A DNA stretch of 64,000 bases from Polyangia bacterium (GTDB lineage: Bacteria; Myxococcota_A; Polyangia; Nannocystales; Nannocystaceae), in contig JAUHWG010000004.1 in assembly GCA_030424595.1 (NCBI GenBank), forward strand, positions 62,001 through 126,000. Direction: 5' to 3'. Position 1 is the stretch's first letter. Each line of letters starts with the position of its first letter. Positions 8,657 through 16,953 of the stretch are shown piece by piece. The position numbers and the translations under genes were made by a program. The notes under the pieces are model-generated. The model had not been told where the DNA came from. It ran no database searches and was given only the letters and a program-made list of their open reading frames with translations.

Positions 8657-9277
8657 CTAGCCCTCGCTGCCGAGGGCGATCCAGTCGAAGGTCGGGTAGC
8701 GGACCTCGCCGGAGTAGTCGTAGTAGCTGACCATCTCCATGGCGTAGACGACCCCGTCGGTGGCGCGCACGTAGTAGAGGCGAGCGCGGGGCTCGACGAT
8801 GTGCTTTGAGAGCAGGTAGCGGTACCAGCCCTTGTCCTGGGCGAAGGCGACGTCGTCGTCGGTGTCGCTGACCCAGCCGTCGGTCGGCGCCGCGTCGGCG
8901 TCCTCGATCCCGAGATCGTCGGCCCAGGTCACCTCGACCCCGCCGTCGCCGCTGACCCCACCGTTGACCCGGATCTCGGTCTGGGCGAAGGAGAGGTCCC
9001 AGGCGCCGGCGTCGATCGCCTCGGCGCTGAGGGCCTCGCCGGGGGCGGCGAAGCTGAAGTAGATCGGCTTGTCGTCGTCCTCGGCGTGGACGACCGTGGT
9101 CTGGACGCCGTCGCCGTTGTCGTCGCGATCGTCGACGGTGCACAGCGTCTCGTCGCAGACCGGCAGCGAGGGATCTTCGTCGGCTCCGCAGGCGGCGAGG
9201 AGCAGCGGGAGGGCGATCATCCCCGCGAGGGTCAGGGAGTGCGTCGCCTCTCGCCTCCAAGTGAAAACAGATTTCAT
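8657..9277 (-). CDS. HmuY-like heme-binding lipoprotein
   Basis: A 206-residue exported lipoprotein. HmuY proteins are outer-membrane or secreted hemophores that hand heme to a TonB-dependent receptor. The signal peptide ends in LLLAACG (lipobox), followed by an acidic linker. The folded part has HmuY-type features (IYFSF, WDLSFAQTEIRVNGG, and a C-terminal YAMEMVSYYD strand). The ATG at 9277 is chosen because AGGA sits seven bases upstream; an in-frame ATG at 9283 is too close to it. It is transcribed away from the TonB-dependent receptor at 9352, so the short AT-rich stretch between them probably holds both promoters. A second HmuY gene lies beyond the receptor. Confidence 0.82.
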   Translation of the reverse strand: MKSVFTWRREATHSLTLAGMIALPLLLAACGADEDPSLPVCDETLCTVDDRDDNGDGVQTTVVHAEDDDKPIYFSFAAPGEALSAEAIDAGAWDLSFAQTEIRVNGGVSGDGGVEVTWADDLGIEDADAAPTDGWVSDTDDDVAFAQDKGWYRYLLSKHIVEPRARLYYVRATDGVVYAMEMVSYYDYSGEVRYPTFDWIALGSEG

Positions 9278-9351
9278 TTTCATTTCCTGATGCGGTATAC
9301 ACCCTGCCGGTCCGGACCAGAAGCGGCCTTGGATCACTAGAGCGGGGCGTT

Positions 9352-11415
9352 ATGCACCCAAATCGCGCGGTTTCAAGGCTGGAGAGGTTGGCTGGGGTGG
9401 GCGCCCGAGGGGTGGTCGTCGCCGGGATCTTAGCCTGTTGCTCAGGGCCGCGCCTAGCCCAGGCTGCGACCGAAGATCCGGGCAAAAACGACCGTCGAGT
9501 CGAGGCAGAGCTGAAGGTCGACAAGGCCGAGCCGATCGAAGACCCGATCGAGGAGGAGCTCGGCGAGGACGAGGATGAGGAGGACGACGACGCCGACCAG
9601 CAGCGGACGATCGTCATCACCGCCTCGCGGACCAAGGAGAGGCTGAGCGACACCGCGGTGGTCACCGAGGTGGTCACCCGCGAGCAGATCGAGGCCTCCG
9701 GGGCCGAGAACGCCGCGGAGATCCTGGAGGAGCAGCCTGGCGTCCAGATCACCCCAGGGGCCCGCGGCGGCGCTGGCGGGCTCGGGATCCGCCTGCTCGG
9801 GCTCGACCCGCAGCACACCCTGATCCTGGTGGACGGACTGCGGACGACCGGCCGGCTCAACGGCGTGATCGACCTGACCCGCTTCAGCTCCGAGGGGCTG
9901 CGCCAGGTCGAGGTGGTCAAGGGGCCAGCCTCGGTGCTCTACGGCTCCGACGCGATGGGCGGCGTCGTCAACCTGATCACCCGCGACGCCGAGAAGCCCC
10001 TCGCGGGCGAGGCCCACTTCGCCTACGGCTCGCGCAACACGGTCGACGCCAGCGGGCTCGTCGCGATCATGCGCAAGCGCTGGCGCTCTCGCCTGAGCGG
10101 CGGCTTTCACCGGACCGACGGCTTTGACCTCGACCCCTCGACCGAGACCACCAACTCCCCGTCCGGCTACACCGCGAACGTCGGTCACCGGACGATCGTC
10201 GAGCCCCGCGAGGGGGTGAAGATCGCGGCGACGACAGACTACCAGCAGCGCGACCTCCAGGGGGTCATCGAGGAGGGCGGCGGCGCGGTCTTCGACCGCC
10301 GCAATTTTACCCGGGTCATCGGCGCGTCGCTGACCCCGGAGATCCTCTGGTCGGCGCCGGCGCGGCTGCGGACCCGCCTCCACTACTCGCGCTTTAGCGA
10401 TCTCGCGCTGCTCGACCAGCGCGGCGACGACGACCTCGACACCCTGGAGCAGACCGTCGATCAGCTGATCCAGGCGCTGGCGCAGTACGACCACATGATC
10501 GGCCGGCACAGCCTGAGCGCCGGGATCGAGGGGCTGGTCGAGTTCCTCGAGACGCCGCGGCTCCCCGGAGGTCGGCGCGATCGCCAGCGGATCGCCCTCT
10601 TCCTCCAGGACGAGTGGCGGATCGCCGACAACGAGGTCAAGGCGCGCCTGGTGCCCGGGCTTCGGGTCGACGTCGACAGCCTCTTCGGCGCCTACGTGAT
10701 GCCTCGCCTGGCGCTCCGCGTCGATCCCCACCCGAAGTGGACCTTCCGCGCGAGCTACGGCCGGGGTTTTCGCGCGCCGAGCTTCCGCGAGATGTACCTC
10801 GACTTCCCCAACGCGGCGGTCGGCTACATCATCCGCGGCGACCCGAACCTCGATCCGGAGACCTCCTGGGGCGGTCTCGGCGGGATCGAGTGGCACCCCA
10901 CGCCCTGGCTCGACGTCGGCGCGGCGGCCTTCCACAACCGCCTGCGCAACCTGATCTACATCGACACCTCGGACGCGATGGGCAACTGGGCCTACGCCAA
11001 CATCGGCGTCGCCAAGACCCAGGGGATCGAGCTCTCGGCGACGGCGCGGGCGAAGAAGATCCTCCAGCTCGGCGCCTCCTACACCCTCACCGACAGCCGC
11101 GATCTGATCCTCCACAAGGCGCTCCCCGGCCGCTCGCTCCACCAGGGGTCGATGGTCGTCAGCGTCAAGCCGCCGCGGATAGGCACGCACATCAACCTGC
11201 GGACCAAGCTCTTCAGCAGCCAGCTCTACTACGGCGAGGCGCTGGAGGACACCCGCACCGATCCCTTCGCGACGATCGATCTCCGGGTCAGCCAGCGGAT
11301 CTGGCGCTACTTCGACTGCTTTATCGGCGTCGACAATATTCTCGGGGCGGGCGACGCTCGCTATATTCCCCTGGCTCCGCGGAGCTTCTACGGCGGCGTA
11401 AACGCCCGCTACTGA
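9352..11415 (+). CDS. TonB-dependent outer-membrane receptor (probable heme uptake)
   Basis: This 687-residue protein has a signal peptide (about residues 1-40), a very acidic Glu/Asp segment (about 55-83), a TonB-box-like RTIVITASR, a plug domain (EILEEQPGVQI, ILVDGLR, VEVVKGPASVLYGSDAMGGVVNLIT) and a beta-barrel ending in the aromatic ARY typical of outer-membrane proteins. Such receptors import iron complexes, cobalamin or sugars using TonB/ExbBD energy. Flanking HmuY-like lipoproteins on both sides point to heme or hemoprotein iron. The acidic pre-plug region is unusual. No TonB, ExbB/D or ABC heme permease gene is in the window, so those parts must be encoded elsewhere. Confidence 0.92.
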   Translation: MHPNRAVSRLERLAGVGARGVVVAGILACCSGPRLAQAATEDPGKNDRRVEAELKVDKAEPIEDPIEEELGEDEDEEDDDADQQRTIVITASRTKERLSDTAVVTEVVTREQIEASGAENAAEILEEQPGVQITPGARGGAGGLGIRLLGLDPQHTLILVDGLRTTGRLNGVIDLTRFSSEGLRQVEVVKGPASVLYGSDAMGGVVNLITRDAEKPLAGEAHFAYGSRNTVDASGLVAIMRKRWRSRLSGGFHRTDGFDLDPSTETTNSPSGYTANVGHRTIVEPREGVKIAATTDYQQRDLQGVIEEGGGAVFDRRNFTRVIGASLTPEILWSAPARLRTRLHYSRFSDLALLDQRGDDDLDTLEQTVDQLIQALAQYDHMIGRHSLSAGIEGLVEFLETPRLPGGRRDRQRIALFLQDEWRIADNEVKARLVPGLRVDVDSLFGAYVMPRLALRVDPHPKWTFRASYGRGFRAPSFREMYLDFPNAAVGYIIRGDPNLDPETSWGGLGGIEWHPTPWLDVGAAAFHNRLRNLIYIDTSDAMGNWAYANIGVAKTQGIELSATARAKKILQLGASYTLTDSRDLILHKALPGRSLHQGSMVVSVKPPRIGTHINLRTKLFSSQLYYGEALEDTRTDPFATIDLRVSQRIWRYFDCFIGVDNILGAGDARYIPLAPRSFYGGVNARY

Positions 11416-11429
11416 CCAAGGATGCGACG

Positions 11430-12071
11430 ATGACGATCGACCTCTCCAGCCCCCTGACCGCTCGGCGGACGCTTCGCGCCTTGAGCTCGCTCGGCCTCAG
11501 CCTCGTCCTCGCCGCGGGCCTCGCCGCCTGCACCCCAGATCTCGGGGGCGACGACGCCGGTGAGGACGGACCGCCGGTGGTCGTCAGCGACAACGGCGAC
11601 GGCTCGTCGACGATCATCGTCGACAGCCGCGACGAGGAGAGCTGGGTCTACCTCGACCTCGAGTCGCTGATGGAGGTGAGCCCTGTCAGCGCCGAAGACT
11701 CTGAGGAGTGGGACCTCGGCTTTCTCCGCTTCAACGTCAAGGGCAACAGCGGCAGCAGCGGAACCGCCGACGTCGGGGTCCAGCTCGTCGACGGCGTCCC
11801 CTTTGAGAGCCTCGACGTCGCGCCTGCCGACGGCTACGCGGTCGACAATGTCATGGGTGGCCCCGAGGACATGGAGCCCGAGCCAGGCTACGCCATGGAC
11901 CTCTGGTACGACTACGACATGGACGCCCACACATTGGCGGCCCGCGACGTCGTCTACGCCGTCCGCTCGGCCTCGGGCAACTACTTCAAGATCCAGATGC
12001 TCGACTACTACAACGACGCCGGCACGGCCGGTTACGTGAAGTTCAAGATCGCGCCGCTGACCGCTCCCTGA
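11430..12071 (+). CDS. HmuY-like heme-binding lipoprotein (second copy)
   Basis: A 213-residue lipoprotein with signal peptide and lipobox LAAGLAAC, then an acidic linker and a HmuY-like domain (SWVYLDLES, EEWDLGFLRFNVKGNSG, YAVRSASGNYFKIQMLDYY). It starts 14 bases after the receptor stop, so the receptor and this protein almost certainly share a transcript, as with hmuR-hmuY pairs. It is a paralogue of the protein at 8657-9277 but clearly diverged, so the two may differ in ligand or partner. Assignment rests on motif resemblance, not a search. Confidence 0.85.
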   Translation: MTIDLSSPLTARRTLRALSSLGLSLVLAAGLAACTPDLGGDDAGEDGPPVVVSDNGDGSSTIIVDSRDEESWVYLDLESLMEVSPVSAEDSEEWDLGFLRFNVKGNSGSSGTADVGVQLVDGVPFESLDVAPADGYAVDNVMGGPEDMEPEPGYAMDLWYDYDMDAHTLAARDVVYAVRSASGNYFKIQMLDYYNDAGTAGYVKFKIAPLTAP

Positions 12072-12112
12072 GCCGCCGGGGACGCTAGCTCGCGGGTCGC
12101 GGTCGCGCGCCG

Positions 12113-13294
12113 CTAGAAGCGGCAGGTGAGGCTCGCGGCGGCCGAGCTGGCTCCGCCGCTGACGAAGGGGGCGCATGGTCGACGCCGCTGGCGCTCGCGC
12201 TTGACCCGGGCGCGGAGGAGGAAGAGGTAGCCCGAGGTGAGGAGGAGGGCGGGAGCGGCGATGCCGAAGGCGATCGAGGCCCCGCGGGCGGCGCTCGCGT
12301 TCGCCGGCTCTTCGCCGACGCAGCGCAGCTCGTCGGTGGTCATCCGGCACAGGGCGAGGTAGCGCTGGTTGAAGAAGATGGACGAGGAGGCCGCGCCGAC
12401 GCTGAGCGCGGCTGTGGCGATCGCGGCGGATTGGATGGGATAGCCCAGGCGGAGGTGCCGGCTCCAGAGGGCTACATCCCACCGGTGGGTCCGAGACATC
12501 TGGTCGAGCTCCAGGCGGAGGGCCCGTCGGTCTTCGGTCTCACCGCGGCAGATCTTCGCGTCGAAGGCGAGCTCGGGCGAGCTCAGCTCAGAGGCGAGGA
12601 GCGAGGGGCACACGAGGTCCGTGCGACGGATCTGGACGGCGATCATGAAGGCGTCGTGGAGGGCGTTGCCGGCGTCGAGGCGATGCCTGTGCCCGCCCGC
12701 GGGGCTCCAGGTCGCCGCTCGCCCGTAGCCCTCGGCCATCATGAGGTACGCTTCGATCGCTTGGAGCGCTTCGTAGGGTCGGTGTGGCCGGATCACCGTG
12801 CGGCGAGAGGTTCGCCGCTTCGCGCTCCTGACCATGTCGAGCGCCGTCCTCTCGCCGGCACGGTAGATAAATCGCCGCAGGGCGATGACCTGGGGGTCCC
12901 GCTCGATCGAAGGGGGGAGGCGGAGCGCGAGCGCCTCGCGGAGGATAGCGTCGCTCGTGGCGCGCTCCTCGGGGTCCATCGACCGGCCGGTGTCGTAGGC
13001 CTTCCGAATCGCCCGCGAGTAGAGGCGGATCGCGGCGTTTCGGGCCCCTTCGTCGTCGCTCGCCAGGGCGAGCTCCTGGGAGTAGCTGAGCGTCTCGCTC
13101 GCCAGGGGTCCGCGGCGCGCCAGGGTAGCGTCGGCGGCGATCGTCTCGCCGCAGCAGAGCGCCGTGGTCTGTGTGGTGTGTTCGAAGGGACACTCCGGGT
13201 CGCAGAAGGCGACCCGGCGATCGAGCTCGACGGTCGCGGGCTCTGACGTGATCCCGAGCAGGACGGCGAGCGCGAGCGACGACCAGCCGATCAC
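12113..13294 (-). CDS. hypothetical exported or membrane protein
   Basis: A 393-residue protein I do not recognise. It has an N-terminal signal-like hydrophobic stretch (residues 3-15), a Cys-containing segment (CDPECPFEHTTQTTALCC), a long helical middle that could be TPR-like, then two hydrophobic stretches near residues 285-305 and 340-362 that look like membrane helices, and a basic then Ser/Ala-rich tail ending in TCRF. This general plan (signal, helical repeats, C-terminal membrane pair) is common in myxobacterial proteins of unknown role. It converges with the HmuY gene at 11430-12071 and diverges from the DUF4091 gene. Confidence 0.7.
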   Translation of the reverse strand: MIGWSSLALAVLLGITSEPATVELDRRVAFCDPECPFEHTTQTTALCCGETIAADATLARRGPLASETLSYSQELALASDDEGARNAAIRLYSRAIRKAYDTGRSMDPEERATSDAILREALALRLPPSIERDPQVIALRRFIYRAGERTALDMVRSAKRRTSRRTVIRPHRPYEALQAIEAYLMMAEGYGRAATWSPAGGHRHRLDAGNALHDAFMIAVQIRRTDLVCPSLLASELSSPELAFDAKICRGETEDRRALRLELDQMSRTHRWDVALWSRHLRLGYPIQSAAIATAALSVGAASSSIFFNQRYLALCRMTTDELRCVGEEPANASAARGASIAFGIAAPALLLTSGYLFLLRARVKRERQRRRPCAPFVSGGASSAAASLTCRF

Positions 13295-13405
13295 CGAGCG
13301 CCTCCGAGACGCAGGCTTCGGCGGGGGCAGAGCTCCATCGCCTCAGACTATCCCTCCTCCGTTCGGATGTGGAGCGAAGAGGCCCGGGGGCCGCAGCCAG
13401 AGTAT

Positions 13406-13440
13406 GGTGGCGCTCGTGGTGGCGCTCGTGGTGGCGCGGC
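13406..13440. repeat. tandem dodecamer (GGTGGCGCTCGT, about 3 copies)
   Basis: Two perfect 12-base copies and a third partial one. They lie in the divergent promoter region between the hypothetical membrane protein and the DUF4091 lipoprotein. Confidence 0.85.
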
Positions 13441-13476
13441 GCACCTCCGCGCGCTCGCTCTCGCTATCCTCGGCGG

Positions 13477-15792
13477 ATGCGGTGGCAATGTAGTTCGCGG
13501 GTCGCGGTCGCTCTCTTGGCGCTCGTCGCCTGCAACGGTCAGGGCGCGGCCGAGAGCGACACCGCCGGCGAGAGCGGCACGGGCGGGCCCACCTGCACCG
13601 AGTGCACGCCGACCGGGGAGATGACCTACGCCCTCCCGTCGCCGACGGGCGCCCAGGTCTGGACGACGACGACGATGGACAAGGTGCTCCGCGAGGCTGC
13701 GCCGCCGAGCGAAGGCGGCGAGGCGATCGTTCTCTACGCCGCGCGCAACGAGTTTGAGCCCTTCCAGGTGGTCGTCCACCCTGAGGCTGGCGCGGAGGTC
13801 AGCGTTGAGCTCGGCCCCCTCGAGGGACCCGGGACGATCACAGGCCACACGGTCCATCGGGTGGACTATGTGACGATCAGCGAGCCCTCCGACCCGGGAT
13901 CGATCCTCAGCGGCGAGGTCCCGGATCCGCTGACGCCGATCTCCTTCGGCGCCGCTCAGCCGGTCAAGGGCGACGACAATCAGCCCTTTTGGATCACCGT
14001 GCGGATCGCCGACGACGCGGCGCCGGGGGACTACACCGGCGAGCTTGTGGTGACGGTCGGCGACGCCAGCGAGACCGTCCCTGTCCGCCTCCACGTCTAC
14101 GACTTCGCCCTGCCGAAGACGATCGGCTTTGACGGCAACTGGAACGCCTCGTTTCAGGCGCTCGGCGGCGGCGAGAGCCTGGAGAAGGTGGAGTCGCTCA
14201 AGGACTGGTTCTTTGAGCATCGCCTGGTGCCCTCGTCGGTGGCCTGGCCGGCGGGGCTCAACTACGACGGCGGGATCACCTACGACTGCGACGCTGGGGT
14301 CTTCCTCGCCGAGGACAACGCCTACGACTTCTCCCAGCTCGGCCCCAAGTACATCGGCGGCGAGGGCTGGAACGGCGCCGGCTTTCCGTCGTTTCAGATC
14401 ATGGACTTTGTCGACAACTCGACCCCGCGGCCGCAGGAATTTTGCGGCGTCGACCGCGGGGGCGACCACTACGGCACGGCCGAGTACAACGCCGCCTGGT
14501 CCGGCCTCCTCGCGGCGGTCGACGCCTACGTGGTCGAGCGAGGCTGGGAGAACACCGGCTACTACTATGTGCAAAACGAGCCGCAGGACCAGGGGGACTA
14601 TGACCTCGCGGCCTTCCTCGCGAAGCTGACCAAGGAGGCCGCGCCGAACCTGCGGATCGCGATCTCCGAGGAGCCCAAGCCCGAGATCGCCGAGCACGCT
14701 GAGGCCGGCGGTCACACCTATGATCTGTGGTGGGCCGACCTCTCGCACTTTGAGCCCGGCTACGCGGAGCAGCGGCAGGCGGCCGGCGAAGAGGTCTGGT
14801 GGTATTTTCTCTACGGCGATCTGCCGCCGCACTTCAACCCGATCACCATCGATCATTCGGGGATCGAGACGCGGATCGCCCACTGGGCGGCGTGGAAGCA
14901 CCGGATCCGCGGCTTCGCCTACTACTCGGTGAGCGGCTGGGGCGACGATCCCTACGCCGACCCGCGGCCGCAGGGGACCCAGCAAAACGGCGACGGCTTT
15001 CTCCTCTACCCGCCGACGGCCGAGGGCGAGCTCGTCACCTCGATCCGCTGGGAGCTGCTGCGCGAGGGGGTCGAGGACTTCGAGTACCTGCTCCTCGCCG
15101 CGGGCGGCTCGCTGCCCGCGACCTCGGCGACCGTCGCTGGCTGCGACCTCTCGGTGGACTCCGCGGTCTCGTCGGTGACCGCGTTCACCCGCGACACGTC
15201 GGCGCTCAAGCACCTCCGCGACGAGCTCGGCTTTTACCTGGAGGGGCAGCGCGACGGCTGTCCGCTCCTCGACTCGACGCTCCCCGGGGTCCACCCGCGG
15301 GCGGCCTATTATTTGAACTTCCAGGACCCCGCGGGGGAGCCGAGCGCGGACCCGCTCACGGTCGAAGGTCACGAGTGGCTGAAGATCGGCTGGGACGCCT
15401 ACGACGCGGACGCCGGCTACGGTTGGTCGGGCCCGTATATCGGCGATCCGGCGATCATGCTCTATCAATACCTGGGCGGCGCCGCGGTCAGCGAGCTCGA
15501 GCGGAGCATCGTCTACAACGACTACGGCCGCACGGACACCTTCAGCTGGGACATCGAGAGCGGCCTCTACCGCGTCGAGGTCGGGATCGGCTGGGACGGC
15601 AAGGGGTATGGAAAGAACCGCGTCATCGTCGAGGGGGAGCCGCTCTTCGACGACGAGGCGACGACCCCAGAGACCCCCTACAAGCGGGCGAGCGTCGACG
15701 TCGAGATCGCCGACGGCAACCTGACCGTCGAGGTCGGCCAACAGGATGAGTACACGATGCTGAACTTCCTGAGCGTCGAGCCGATCGACTAG
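13477..15792 (+). CDS. DUF4091 domain-containing lipoprotein (glycoside-hydrolase-like)
   Basis: A 771-residue exported protein. The signal peptide ends in LLALVAC (lipobox), followed by a short linker with TCTECTPTGEM. The main part (about residues 60-600) has DUF4091 features: ARNEFEPFQVVVHPE near the start, YYYVQNEPQDQGDYD, WYFLYGDLPPHFNP, and GFLLYPP with SIRWELLREGVEDFEYLLL. DUF4091 proteins have a TIM-barrel-like fold and are suspected carbohydrate-active enzymes. The C-terminal 160 residues form a separate beta-rich domain that could bind carbohydrate (malectin-like). The ATG at 13477 gives a clean signal peptide; frames further upstream read through the tandem repeat. The catalytic activity is not established. 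Confidence 0.85.
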   Translation: MRWQCSSRVAVALLALVACNGQGAAESDTAGESGTGGPTCTECTPTGEMTYALPSPTGAQVWTTTTMDKVLREAAPPSEGGEAIVLYAARNEFEPFQVVVHPEAGAEVSVELGPLEGPGTITGHTVHRVDYVTISEPSDPGSILSGEVPDPLTPISFGAAQPVKGDDNQPFWITVRIADDAAPGDYTGELVVTVGDASETVPVRLHVYDFALPKTIGFDGNWNASFQALGGGESLEKVESLKDWFFEHRLVPSSVAWPAGLNYDGGITYDCDAGVFLAEDNAYDFSQLGPKYIGGEGWNGAGFPSFQIMDFVDNSTPRPQEFCGVDRGGDHYGTAEYNAAWSGLLAAVDAYVVERGWENTGYYYVQNEPQDQGDYDLAAFLAKLTKEAAPNLRIAISEEPKPEIAEHAEAGGHTYDLWWADLSHFEPGYAEQRQAAGEEVWWYFLYGDLPPHFNPITIDHSGIETRIAHWAAWKHRIRGFAYYSVSGWGDDPYADPRPQGTQQNGDGFLLYPPTAEGELVTSIRWELLREGVEDFEYLLLAAGGSLPATSATVAGCDLSVDSAVSSVTAFTRDTSALKHLRDELGFYLEGQRDGCPLLDSTLPGVHPRAAYYLNFQDPAGEPSADPLTVEGHEWLKIGWDAYDADAGYGWSGPYIGDPAIMLYQYLGGAAVSELERSIVYNDYGRTDTFSWDIESGLYRVEVGIGWDGKGYGKNRVIVEGEPLFDDEATTPETPYKRASVDVEIADGNLTVEVGQQDEYTMLNFLSVEPID

Positions 15793-15902
15793 CCTACCGG
15801 CGGCGAGATGGACGTAGAGGCGACGAGATCGCGACGAAAGCGCGGGACTGCCTTGACGACGCGGTCGTGGCCGCACGAGACGCCCGTGCATGGGGAGCGA
15901 GG

Positions 15903-16727
15903 ATGAGGGCGGCACGATCGGCCATTGTCGGTAGACTGCTCCCCGTGCACCCCTCGCACGTCCTCCACGTAGTCGGAGTCGTTATCGGAGTCGTTATCGG
16001 CTGCGCACCGCCGAGTCCGGCCGCGGGCTCCGGCGCGCAGACGGTCCCGGGCGAAGAGCCCGCGCAGATGACCGGTGACGACGCGAAGGCCCAGCCTCCG
16101 TCGCCGCCCGTGCTCGCCGCCGAAGCAGGACCTGCACCTCAGCCCGAGCGCGTCCCCTCGGAGAGCTCCTCCGAAGCGCGGCCGCCCGGCGTCGAGCATC
16201 ACCTCCGCCTCGAGCGAGTCCGCTCCTACAACCGCCATCGACTGGACGGCGCCGACAATGAACAGCTCGAGGCCACGCTCGCGCTCGACCTGGCCGCCGA
16301 CGGTACGGCCGAGCTTACCGACGTCGGGGAGCACCGCCGATCCCACCTCGACGGTGACTCTCACCGCGGGACCACCCGCCGCTGGAGAGCCGCCTGGAGC
16401 GGCCGCTGGCGCCCTGAGAACGGCGCGCTCTTGCTCGATCTGAGCCGCGCTTCCTACACCTGCGGCGGTGACGAGCGCCTGCGGATCGGGACCAACTCCG
16501 AGACCAAGCCGCACACCTGCCCGCCGACGGCGGAGAAGGTAGAGCTGAGCTGCCAGCCGACCACCGTCGACCGGGACGGACCGCTCGCCGCCTGGTCCTG
16601 CAGCGCGCAGGGCGATATGGGGGGCGCGCCGCGGCCCTGGGTCTTCGCCCGCGAGGGTTGTCTCCGCCTCTCGGACGGCATCGGCAGGCGTGGCTACCGC
16701 GACTGCCTCGGCTCGGCTCAGCGCTGA
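15903..16727 (+). CDS. putative lipoprotein, unknown function
   Basis: A 274-residue protein with an Arg-containing N-terminus, a hydrophobic core (VLHVVGVVIGVVIG) and a lipobox-like IGC, so probably an outer-membrane or periplasmic lipoprotein. A Pro/Ala/Glu-rich linker follows, then a globular part with five Cys (SYTCGGDERL, CPPTAEK, SCQPT, SCSAQG, EGCL), which would allow disulfides outside the cytoplasm. The ATG at 15903 is preceded by GAGCGAGG. I recognise no family. A near-perfect palindrome covers the stop codon. Confidence 0.65.
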   Translation: MRAARSAIVGRLLPVHPSHVLHVVGVVIGVVIGCAPPSPAAGSGAQTVPGEEPAQMTGDDAKAQPPSPPVLAAEAGPAPQPERVPSESSSEARPPGVEHHLRLERVRSYNRHRLDGADNEQLEATLALDLAADGTAELTDVGEHRRSHLDGDSHRGTTRRWRAAWSGRWRPENGALLLDLSRASYTCGGDERLRIGTNSETKPHTCPPTAEKVELSCQPTTVDRDGPLAAWSCSAQGDMGGAPRPWVFAREGCLRLSDGIGRRGYRDCLGSAQR

Positions 16728-16732
16728 CCGAG
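16712..16732 (+). terminator. palindrome over a stop codon, possible terminator
   Basis: A 21-base near-perfect palindrome (CTCGG-C-TCAGC/GCTGA-C-CCGAG) spans the stop codon of the preceding lipoprotein gene. No U-run follows, so a terminator role is only suggested. Confidence 0.35.
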
Positions 16733-16773
16733 AGCGACCCCGCGGATGAGCTCGCGAGGCCGCCGTCGACATC

Positions 16774-16953
16774 ATGGGCGTCCTCGTCGCCCTGCGCGTC
16801 GACCCGGCGGAGGCGAGCGAGGCGATCCAAGTCCTCGGCGAAGACCCCGAGCAGCGCAGCCGTTTGGCGAAGCGCTACGGGGCGAAGCTCCGTGACCTCG
16901 GTCGGGGGTCGGAGGCGCTCCGCTTCTCGCGTACATCTCTCAAGCGCCGCTAG
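16774..16953 (+). CDS. small ORF or gene fragment
   Basis: An open frame of 59 residues starting at an ATG, with a protein-like composition: an amphipathic helical segment (EASEAIQVLGEDPEQRSRLAKR) and a basic end. The frame stays open upstream of the ATG to a stop at 16747 and has no good ribosome binding site, so it may be the tail of a decayed gene. The stop overlaps the end of the converging histidine kinase gene by four bases. I do not recognise it. Confidence 0.3.
   Translation: MGVLVALRVDPAEASEAIQVLGEDPEQRSRLAKRYGAKLRDLGRGSEALRFSRTSLKRR

Noticed and set aside
13348..15915. An 855-codon minus-strand frame opposite the DUF4091 gene
   Set aside because: The plus-strand gene has a signal peptide and family motifs. 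The antisense product is low complexity (Val/Leu/Asp/Arg) with none.
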